Below are positions 1 through 7,527 of a stretch of DNA of 64,000 nt, piece after piece. The stretch lies in assembly GCA_029238515.1 (NCBI GenBank), contig JAQWFW010000006.1:1-64000 (forward strand), read 5' to 3'. Position 1 is the stretch's first letter; each line of letters opens with the position of its first letter. Position numbers and translations under genes: made by a program. Source of the stretch: Flavobacteriaceae bacterium. GTDB taxonomy: Bacteria; Bacteroidota; Bacteroidia; Flavobacteriales; Flavobacteriaceae. The notes under the pieces were generated by a model that was not told where the DNA came from, searched no databases, and saw only the letters and a list, made by a program, of their open reading frames with translations.

Positions 1-1
1 A

Positions 2-2761
2 GGATTTACTATCCCTGATCCCATTACCTCTACAGACGTCTCTGGAGCACTAACTTTTGTGTTTGAAAGTGATTTTTTATTTAACGACCCTGGATATGAA
101 ATTTTGATTACTTGTGCACCACCTCCAACATGTTTGGCGCCAACAGGACTTACCATATCCAATATTAGTGGAACTACAGCAGATTTTGATTGGGAAACAC
201 AAAATGGTAATGAATCATGGGAATACGAGATTGTACCCACTGGAGATCCTGCTCCTACTGGAACTGGTGTCTTTACGGCAGTTAACTCCACAACATTTAC
301 TGGCTTAGATTTTCTAAAAACATATGATGTCTATGTTCGTGCATATTGTGGAACGGAAGACGGTTATTCTACATGGTCAGGACCAAAAACCTTTACCACA
401 ACGCAACAAACTGATTACACGGTTGACTGTGGAGCGAACGAAATTGTTAATATAAATTACTGCTACACCAATGAAGATAATACATACTGGGTGTTTACTT
501 CTAATGATGGATACCCTCTTAAATTAACCTTTAACGAAGGAACTATCGATGATTTCGATGATATTACAATTTTTGATGGCGTTGATAATTCAGGAACAGT
601 ACTCTTTAACAACAACGATGCTGGGCTTGAAGACCTTAGTGGTGTAGTTTTAGAATCTACCTCAACCTCTATGTATATTGAGGTTGACTCAAGTTTTTAT
701 ACAAGTTGTGAGTCTTCAACAGGATTCACTCCATGGGATTTTGATGTTGCATGCAAAACTTGTATTACGCAAACCGTTGAATTTGATATAGTAGGCAGTT
801 GCGAATCCAATCAAGAATTTTATGTTGAAGCCAATATTACAGATATGGGAAGTGCATCAAATCTTGAATTGACTGATGATCAAGGGAGCGCTGCTCAAAC
901 AGCAACAGCTACAAGTGTGATGACTTTTGGTCCATATGTTGCCAATACCCAAGTGGTCATTTCTGTGTTAAACACAGACGATACAAGCTGTCTTGTGGAG
1001 AGTGACACCCTCACATTCTTGTGTCCTCCACCTCCAAATGAATGTTCAATTGTTTATGCTGGTGAAGACACAACATTTTGTAGCGATAATGATCCTGCTA
1101 CAGAATTGACGGCATATTATCATATTGCTGGGCAAGATACTACATCTTATGATGTGACTTTACTCGATGAATGTCCATCGCCAAACTTAAGTGGGGGGAT
1201 AGATCCAGATTTAAGTTTAGATGGAACAATCTCTGATGATTGGTCTAAAGCTATAGATCTTGGGTTTGAATTTTGTTTTTTTGGAGATACGTACAGTCAA
1301 ATTCTGATTGGCTCAAATGGCGTACTCTCGTTTGAAATGGATAATGCTAATGGTACTAACGGGTGGTCATTAGATTCGGATGATACACTTCCTAATGGAT
1401 CTAATACCACAATAAATGAAGCTAATATTTTTGGCGTTGGACATGATATTAACCCTACAGATGGTGGTGAAATTAGCTATATGATTTTGGGATCTGCACC
1501 ATCACGACAATTTGTCGTTAACTATTTTGATGTCCCGCATTATGGATCTTCGTGTGATGGGTACACATCTACATCACAAATTATATTATACGAATCGTCA
1601 AATGTAATTGATATAAACATCATTGATAGGCAATCTTGCCCAGACTGGAATGGTGGTTTGGGTGTAGTAGGTATTCAAAACATTGATGATACCATTGCAT
1701 TTACACCACCCGACAGAAACACAGGAGTTTGGGAAGCGTCTAACGAATCTTGGCGTTTTTCACCGTCCGTAGGTGAAGCCAACTATGTGTTTGAATGGTA
1801 CGATGGAGATACGCTGCTCGGTACAGATGACACCATTACCGTTTATCCAGAAGAAACAACAACGTACACTGCAGCAGTGACTTATAATTTGTGTAATGGT
1901 GAGACCGCAACGGTAACCGATACCGTGCTTGTTGAAATCACGCCAACACCAATCCCTGTTGCTGTTGAAAACGATGTATTTGTCTGTGAAGGTAGAGAAG
2001 TTGTTTTGGAAGTCAATGTTGATCCTTCTCAGCAATCACCTGATTTGGTTTATTATTGGACCTATGACAATGTTGATGTTCAATTTGGACCTGAAAATAC
2101 ATTTATGCTTGAAGAAGGTTCTCAACAATTTGGGGAATACCTCGTAACTGCATATAACGAAGTAACAATGTGTTTTGCGAGCACAACCATTAATGTATCG
2201 CAAGGGTTTGCTCCTGATTTGGAAGATGGAACATCATTTAACAAATGTGCTAATGGAGAAATCGAACTTAGTGTAAACATAACGAGTGATCCAGACATGA
2301 CTGGAACGTACAGCTATGCGTGGTATATAGACAATGTACTGATGGATGAAGATACAACTGGAACTTTTGTGCACAATCAAGATATGGCTAATGGCCCTGT
2401 TGTGGTCGTTGTAACGGATTTATCATCTATGTGTGCTTCAGAAACAGTAATTGATGTAAACTACTTCCAAAATCAAAATTGTCTAGATATCCCACAAGGA
2501 ATATCACCCAATGGAGATGGCATGAATGACTGTCTCGTTCTTGACCATTTAGAAGCACAAGAAGACATCATAAAAGCTGAAATCTATAACAGATATGGCG
2601 CTAAAGTCTTTGAACTTAATGACTATGTAGACCACTGGTGTGGTCAAGACGGAAATAATAACTCATCAAATGAGTTATTACCAGTAGGTACCTATTTCTA
2701 TGTCATACAATATGCTTCTGGTCGCGAACCAACCATTAGCTGGATTTATTTAAATTACTAA
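2..2761 (+). CDS. T9SS type B sorted secreted surface protein, 5' truncated
   Basis: This is the C-terminal part of a large extracellular protein. The frame is open to the left edge of the window, so the real start lies outside; the first internal start-like codon is GTG at 59. Counting from that GTG, a fibronectin type III-like domain spans about 28-112 and a CUB-like domain about 120-230. A nidogen-like region around 380-590 is followed by Ig/PKD-like repeats. The last ~90 residues, beginning near QGISPNGDGMND, match the gliding motility-associated C-terminal (CHU_C, type B) sorting domain. Such domains direct export by the type IX secretion system. The next two genes follow at short spacing (23 and 21 nt) and are typical partners. 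The binding target of the protein cannot be read from the sequence. Confidence 0.88.
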   Translation, partial: GFTIPDPITSTDVSGALTFVFESDFLFNDPGYEILITCAPPPTCLAPTGLTISNISGTTADFDWETQNGNESWEYEIVPTGDPAPTGTGVFTAVNSTTFTGLDFLKTYDVYVRAYCGTEDGYSTWSGPKTFTTTQQTDYTVDCGANEIVNINYCYTNEDNTYWVFTSNDGYPLKLTFNEGTIDDFDDITIFDGVDNSGTVLFNNNDAGLEDLSGVVLESTSTSMYIEVDSSFYTSCESSTGFTPWDFDVACKTCITQTVEFDIVGSCESNQEFYVEANITDMGSASNLELTDDQGSAAQTATATSVMTFGPYVANTQVVISVLNTDDTSCLVESDTLTFLCPPPPNECSIVYAGEDTTFCSDNDPATELTAYYHIAGQDTTSYDVTLLDECPSPNLSGGIDPDLSLDGTISDDWSKAIDLGFEFCFFGDTYSQILIGSNGVLSFEMDNANGTNGWSLDSDDTLPNGSNTTINEANIFGVGHDINPTDGGEISYMILGSAPSRQFVVNYFDVPHYGSSCDGYTSTSQIILYESSNVIDINIIDRQSCPDWNGGLGVVGIQNIDDTIAFTPPDRNTGVWEASNESWRFSPSVGEANYVFEWYDGDTLLGTDDTITVYPEETTTYTAAVTYNLCNGETATVTDTVLVEITPTPIPVAVENDVFVCEGREVVLEVNVDPSQQSPDLVYYWTYDNVDVQFGPENTFMLEEGSQQFGEYLVTAYNEVTMCFASTTINVSQGFAPDLEDGTSFNKCANGEIELSVNITSDPDMTGTYSYAWYIDNVLMDEDTTGTFVHNQDMANGPVVVVVTDLSSMCASETVIDVNYFQNQNCLDIPQGISPNGDGMNDCLVLDHLEAQEDIIKAEIYNRYGAKVFELNDYVDHWCGQDGNNNSSNELLPVGTYFYVIQYASGREPTISWIYLNY

Positions 2762-2784
2762 CCAATACAACTAACAATAAAACA

Positions 2785-3696
2785 ATGAAAAAGTTAATTC
2801 TAATATTTTTTACCGTACTCATTGCGCATCAAGTTTCTGCCCAACAGGATCCACAATACACGCAATACATGTACAATATGAATATTATAAATCCGGCCTA
2901 TGCAGGAATTTCAGAGGGGTTATCCATTGGGGCATTGTACCGAAGCCAATGGGTAGGCTTGGATGGAGGGCCTGAAACTTATACGTTCAATATTCATTCG
3001 CCTGTAGGGAAACAACTAGCGCTCGGTCTATCAGTAATTTCAGACCAGATTGGTCCTGTACAGGAAACCAATGCCTATATAGATGTATCCTACACCATTC
3101 CTACAGGTATGGAAACTAGATTGGCGTTTGGCGTCAAAGGAGGGTTTACGTTTCATGATATTGGCCTGATAGACCTTGAATTAGTTGATGATTTTGACCC
3201 AATTTTTTCGCAAAATATTAATGAAACAACCCCAAATATAGGGGCTGGTGTTTATTTTTATAAACCCAACACATATTATATTTCTGTGTCCATTCCAAAT
3301 ATTTTAAATGGAGTACATCTAGATTATAACGGATCAAAAATTGGCTCAGAGTCAGAGCACTTGTTTGCAGCGGCTGGCTATGTCTTTGATTTATCTGAAA
3401 ACTTCAAGCTCAAACCTCATGCGCTAGTAAAATACGCATTTGATGCACCTATAAGTTACGACATCAATGCCAACTTGTTTATGTATGATTTGATTGAAGT
3501 TGGTGTTGGCTATCGTCTTGAAGATTCATTCAGTGGAATGATTAATTTCCAAGTGATGGACAATTTGCGCATTGGGTATGCCTATGATGCTATTCAATCA
3601 GATTTGGATATCGTCACAAATTCATCTCATGAAGTTTTTATCAATTTTGATTTCAGATTTTCTTCCAAAATTTCAAGATCACCACGTTATTTCTAA
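2785..3696 (+). CDS. PorP/SprF family type IX secretion outer membrane protein
   Basis: A 303-residue outer membrane beta-barrel protein with an N-terminal signal peptide ending near VSAQ. Family hallmarks follow immediately: QDPQYTQYMYN, NPAYAG and RSQWVGLDG. In Flavobacterium johnsoniae, SprF is needed for secretion of the adhesin SprB, and SprF-like proteins are linked to substrates with type B C-terminal domains. The gene lies 23 nt after a type B substrate gene, so it is probably the dedicated outer membrane partner of that protein. It is one of many paralogues expected in such a genome, so I do not assign the symbol sprF or porP. Confidence 0.93.
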   Translation: MKKLILIFFTVLIAHQVSAQQDPQYTQYMYNMNIINPAYAGISEGLSIGALYRSQWVGLDGGPETYTFNIHSPVGKQLALGLSVISDQIGPVQETNAYIDVSYTIPTGMETRLAFGVKGGFTFHDIGLIDLELVDDFDPIFSQNINETTPNIGAGVYFYKPNTYYISVSIPNILNGVHLDYNGSKIGSESEHLFAAAGYVFDLSENFKLKPHALVKYAFDAPISYDINANLFMYDLIEVGVGYRLEDSFSGMINFQVMDNLRIGYAYDAIQSDLDIVTNSSHEVFINFDFRFSSKISRSPRYF

Positions 3697-3717
3697 AATT
3701 AAGCTAAGTACATTACC

Positions 3718-5628
3718 ATGAAAAAATACAATTCAATTTTTATTATCATATTAATCACTGGCTTATTTGCCAATGCGCAATCGAAAGCCACAAAAAAAGC
3801 CGATAAACTCTTCTCTAAGTTTGAATTTGTGGAGGCCGCAAAAGCTTACGAAGATCTCATTGCAAAAGGAAATTCAGATGTCTATGTTTACAGTCAACTT
3901 GCAGAGGCCTATTATAACGTATTCAACTCCGTTGAAGCAGAAAAATGGTATGCAAAAACACTAAAAACATCTGAAGCACCTGAAACAATTTACAAATATG
4001 CACAGATGCTTAAAGCCAATGGGAAATATGAAGACTCCAATGCGCAGATGGCAAAATTTGCTTCCATGCGCCCTGCAGACCACAGAGCAATTGCTTTTGT
4101 TGAGAATCCAAACTATTTGCCGAAAATCCTTGAAAAAGGAAAAAAATTCAACGTTCAAGATGCGGGGATCAACTCTGCATATTCAGATTTTGGAGGTACA
4201 CTACAAGGAGGACAATTGTATATTGCTACAGCCAGAAATGAAATGGGAAAAAGCTATGGTTGGAATGAAGAACCATTTTTAGACATCTATGTTGCTCAAA
4301 AAAATGACGACGGATCATTTCAAGCACCCAGCCCAGTAGAAGCACTGAATACGAAATACCACGAAGGGGTTGTTTCTTTCTCACCAGACGGAAATACAAT
4401 GTACTTCTCAAGAGAAAGTTATTACGATAAAATTTTTGAGCGAGACTCTTTGTCAAGAAATAAGTTCAGTGTACTAAATCTTTATAAATCAACAAAAGAA
4501 TTAGAGGGTTGGTCTGAAGGAGAAGCACTGTCTTTGAATTCTGAAAATTACTCCGTAAAAAACCCAGCTGTCAGTCCAGATGGAAAAACATTATTCTTCG
4601 CTTCAGACATGGCCGGAGGTATGGGACAATTTGATATATATTCAGCACCAATCAATGACAATGGAAGCGTTGGTGAAGCCACAAACTTAGGTCAAAAACT
4701 AAATACTGAGGGGCAAGAAATGTTCCCTTTTGTAAGTTCAGACAATACACTTTACTTCTCTTCTGATGGTCATTTAGGACTTGGAGGAATGGATGTCTTT
4801 TTTGCGAAATTGGTTGACGGAAAAGTTGGCCCAATTCGAAACGTTGGTATACCTGTAAATGGTAATGCCGATGATTTTGCCTTTAGCATTAATGATGAGT
4901 CTGGAGAAGGATTTGTGTCTTCCAACCGTGAAGGTGGAGCAGGTAGCGACGATGTCTATGCCGTAAAAGTTCTACAACCCATTTGTGATGTATTGGTTAC
5001 TGTAACAGTAAAGGACAGTGAAACTGGGAACATCCTAGTTGGTGCTACAGTTAATGTTTTGGACAGCGAAGGCAATAGTATTGGAACAAAAACAACTTCT
5101 GACAAAGGAGAAGTGAATTATATTGTTGAATGTGCTTCAGACTTAAGTTTAAGTGCGTCAATGGAAAACTACGAAAGCGGTACTGGATTTGTTGCTGGCA
5201 CAAGTGAGGAAGAAAGTTCTACAGAAATTCTTTTGGATCCTATTGATGAAATTATTCTTGCCAATAAAGTAGTTCTTGATCCTATTTATTTTGATTTTGA
5301 CAAATCAAATATTACAGCTCAAGCTGCTTTTGAACTAGATAAATTAGTGCAACTCATGAACAAATACCAATCTATAATCATTAGTGCAGAGTCGCACACA
5401 GACACTAGAGGTAATGCTACCTACAATCAAAAATTATCGGAAAGACGTGCACTAACTACTGCGCAATATGTAATCTCTAAAGGCATTGCCGCAGAGAGAA
5501 TTACAGGTGTTGGTATGGGCGAGACAGCTCCAGTAAATGATTGTGGAACTGGATGTAGCGAGGACGAACATCAAATGAATAGACGTTCAGAATTTATTAT
5601 TCTAGAAGGTAATCCAAATAACGAATAG
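3718..5628 (+). CDS. OmpA family protein with TPR and PD40 repeats
   Basis: A 636-residue envelope protein. A signal peptide ends near ANAQ. Helical TPR-like repeats follow (about 25-130), then WD40-like PD40 beta-propeller repeats (about 150-420, recurring FSPDGNTMYF and SPDGKTLFFASD motifs). A carboxypeptidase-regulatory-like beta sandwich spans about 430-510 and an OmpA-like peptidoglycan-binding domain about 525-630 (YFDFDKSNI, SHTDTRG, NRRSEF). The architecture resembles PorE-type proteins that link type IX secretion components to peptidoglycan. The position as third gene after a type B substrate and its PorP/SprF partner supports a periplasmic anchoring role for that unit. The exact substrate is unknown. 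Confidence 0.9.
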   Translation: MKKYNSIFIIILITGLFANAQSKATKKADKLFSKFEFVEAAKAYEDLIAKGNSDVYVYSQLAEAYYNVFNSVEAEKWYAKTLKTSEAPETIYKYAQMLKANGKYEDSNAQMAKFASMRPADHRAIAFVENPNYLPKILEKGKKFNVQDAGINSAYSDFGGTLQGGQLYIATARNEMGKSYGWNEEPFLDIYVAQKNDDGSFQAPSPVEALNTKYHEGVVSFSPDGNTMYFSRESYYDKIFERDSLSRNKFSVLNLYKSTKELEGWSEGEALSLNSENYSVKNPAVSPDGKTLFFASDMAGGMGQFDIYSAPINDNGSVGEATNLGQKLNTEGQEMFPFVSSDNTLYFSSDGHLGLGGMDVFFAKLVDGKVGPIRNVGIPVNGNADDFAFSINDESGEGFVSSNREGGAGSDDVYAVKVLQPICDVLVTVTVKDSETGNILVGATVNVLDSEGNSIGTKTTSDKGEVNYIVECASDLSLSASMENYESGTGFVAGTSEEESSTEILLDPIDEIILANKVVLDPIYFDFDKSNITAQAAFELDKLVQLMNKYQSIIISAESHTDTRGNATYNQKLSERRALTTAQYVISKGIAAERITGVGMGETAPVNDCGTGCSEDEHQMNRRSEFIILEGNPNNE

Positions 5629-5653
5629 TAATAAACTTATAACGATGAAAAGA

Positions 5654-5678
5654 CCTCCACAATAGTGGGGGTTTTTTT
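5654..5678 (+). terminator. Rho-independent terminator after the PorP/OmpA operon
   Basis: A 7-bp stem (5654-5660 with 5665-5671, one G-T pair, loop AATA) is followed by seven T. It lies 26 nt after the OmpA gene stop. The stop codon of the convergent small membrane protein gene sits at the end of the T-run. The hairpin is also followed by a short T-rich run on the other strand, so it may act in both directions. Confidence 0.85.
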
Positions 5679-6051
5679 ATGCTGCTTTAAATAATATAAA
5701 AGCTAAAGCAAAAAGAGCAAGCGGAATAAGAATCAAAACCATAAGAGCGTGTGACTTGGAGCGTTTTATACTTTTTGATAAGAGTACAGCACGCTTTTTC
5801 CCATTGTAACTCATCCAGTTTTTAAATAAAATAAAACCAACGACACCAATAGAAACAATCCACAAACTTGTGTCGTCCAAAACATTGAGTTTCATTTGCT
5901 TTGCAAACTTGGTAAAAAAAACTCCTAAGACAAGGCACAACCCTATTTGGAATAGAGAAACATAAAGATGTGCCCAACGCGCTGCACGCTTTGGTTTGTA
6001 TTGCTTCAACTTTTGAAAAACAGAAAGATATAGCCGATCAGAAATATTCAT
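5677..6051 (-). CDS. Small membrane protein of unknown function
   Basis: A 124-residue protein with three likely membrane helices (about 30-50, 63-80 and 100-121) and a basic N-terminal half (KPKRAARW). I do not recognise the family. I chose ATG at 6051. The longer frame from GTG at 6087 would begin inside the terminator hairpin at 6065-6091, which is implausible. No clear promoter or Shine-Dalgarno sequence is visible in the 20 nt between hairpin and ATG, so it may be expressed by read-through from the receptor/DUF5689 operon upstream. Its stop codon overlaps the T-run of the terminator of the convergent operon. Confidence 0.7.
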   Translation of the reverse strand: MNISDRLYLSVFQKLKQYKPKRAARWAHLYVSLFQIGLCLVLGVFFTKFAKQMKLNVLDDTSLWIVSIGVVGFILFKNWMSYNGKKRAVLLSKSIKRSKSHALMVLILIPLALFALAFILFKAA

Positions 6052-6064
6052 CACATAAATGTAT

Positions 6065-6091
6065 AAAAAAACCTGTGAGTAACTCACAGGT
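6065..6091 (-). terminator. Terminator after the DUF5689 lipoprotein gene
   Basis: A near-perfect hairpin (6071-6079 with 6083-6091, 3-nt loop) lies 23 nt after the stop of the DUF5689 gene. On the minus strand it is followed by six T. On the plus strand it is also followed by TTTT. It separates the receptor operon from the small membrane protein gene. Confidence 0.85.
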
Positions 6092-6113
6092 TTTTAAATT
6101 TTGATATTTTAAA

Positions 6114-7496
6114 CTAGGGAACCGATATGATTACATTATCAACATGAATAGTTGAATTTTGATTGGAAGTATCACTGCCTGTATATTTAAAAGCAATATA
6201 TAAAGTTCCTGTATAAGAAGATAAATCAACAGCACCCGAATCTACCCAAGTAAACCAGTCGTCCGTATTATCTGGATGAGCAATTACAACCGTCAGTGGC
6301 TCCCATGTTGCAGTTGCAATTCCAGATTCTTGCCCATTAAAATCGCTTGAGACAAAAACCTCTAATGGATAATGTCCTGCATCAGGATAAGCGTACTCTG
6401 TTTGGAAATTTAAAACTTCGCCTTCTTGGGCATCCATATCAATTACTGGGGAAATAAGCCACCCAATATTTGAGGATTCATCTGTATTATACGCAGTAAA
6501 CTCTGCATATCCATTTCCGCCGTAAACTTGTTCTGTCCATAATTCAGAACCTGCTTCAGCGTAATTGATCCAGTTCGCAATATTTAAATTTGTATTATCT
6601 GTGGCAGAGTCAAATGATTCTTCAAAAACAGGATCGCAACGGACATCATTAAATTGGACATCATCTGTTGTGTTGAGTACTATTACTCTATCATCCCCTC
6701 CATAACTTTTAGAAATAATACCCGTGATGGTCCCTCTACCTTCGGTAGGTAATGGTTCTTGATTAAATGAGGCAAAAGAACTTGTTTCGATCAAAAACTC
6801 AGCTCCATTGATACAACTAATCATAGGGTAAAGTGAATCGTAATCATCATAGGGATCTACATAGGATTTTCCTGTCAAGCTCAATGGAAATTGTGCGTCT
6901 TCAAAAGATACCAATAAACCCATGTGTGAATCATCAACATTAGACATATTGACCACTAAGGGAACTATAGTCTCTGTGTTTGATGATCTAAAAATGAAGC
7001 TTGGAATTTGAGCTTCATTAATGATACCCACCCGACTTCCATCAACAGAACCTCCAATGGTAATGACCTCAGAAGCGTTTTCTCCTACATACAATCCTTT
7101 CAGGTTGATATAAACTTCTCGTCCAATATTAAATTGGTTATAACTATCAACTTGATTCAAGTAAATTCCAATCCCTGCAGTTGGGTTTTCAGGAGCATCT
7201 TGAAGGTAAAACTCTTTGTAAAAATTTCCCGTAGCGTCTGACGAAGATACATATCCTTTTACTGCTATATCGGATTCTATAAGGGTGACTTGACCATTGT
7301 AGAGCCCTTTAACGAATTCAATAGAAACCAATTCTATAGATTCTTGATCAATACCTTGTAAAAGTGAATTTAGATTTTCATTTTCTTCCGCACCAACGCT
7401 AGAAGGCACTTCAAACTCGTCGTCCTGTACACAGGCAACCAAAGCAACAGATGCGAAAATTGTTGCTGCTAGTGTTTTAAAATTTATTGTTTTCAT
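6114..7496 (-). CDS. DUF5689 lipoprotein with choice-of-anchor J-like domain
   Basis: A 460-residue lipoprotein. Its signal peptide ends in a lipobox at residues 19-22 (LVAC), followed by acidic residues typical of Bacteroidota surface export signals. A DUF5689 region spans about 50-300; two segments (around VKGYVSSSDATGNFYKEFYLQD and near residue 250) read like OB-fold units similar to those in secreted nucleases. A C-terminal jelly-roll-like domain (about 300-460) resembles choice-of-anchor J domains. The gene starts 31 nt after the TonB-dependent receptor stop, so both form one operon. It is probably a surface-exposed binding partner of the receptor. The ligand is unknown; the OB-like folds and divergent EEP nuclease hint at nucleic acid. 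Confidence 0.88.
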   Translation of the reverse strand: MKTINFKTLAATIFASVALVACVQDDEFEVPSSVGAEENENLNSLLQGIDQESIELVSIEFVKGLYNGQVTLIESDIAVKGYVSSSDATGNFYKEFYLQDAPENPTAGIGIYLNQVDSYNQFNIGREVYINLKGLYVGENASEVITIGGSVDGSRVGIINEAQIPSFIFRSSNTETIVPLVVNMSNVDDSHMGLLVSFEDAQFPLSLTGKSYVDPYDDYDSLYPMISCINGAEFLIETSSFASFNQEPLPTEGRGTITGIISKSYGGDDRVIVLNTTDDVQFNDVRCDPVFEESFDSATDNTNLNIANWINYAEAGSELWTEQVYGGNGYAEFTAYNTDESSNIGWLISPVIDMDAQEGEVLNFQTEYAYPDAGHYPLEVFVSSDFNGQESGIATATWEPLTVVIAHPDNTDDWFTWVDSGAVDLSSYTGTLYIAFKYTGSDTSNQNSTIHVDNVIISVP

Positions 7497-7527
7497 TAGT
7501 TTAATATTAATGTTTATTTTTATTTTT

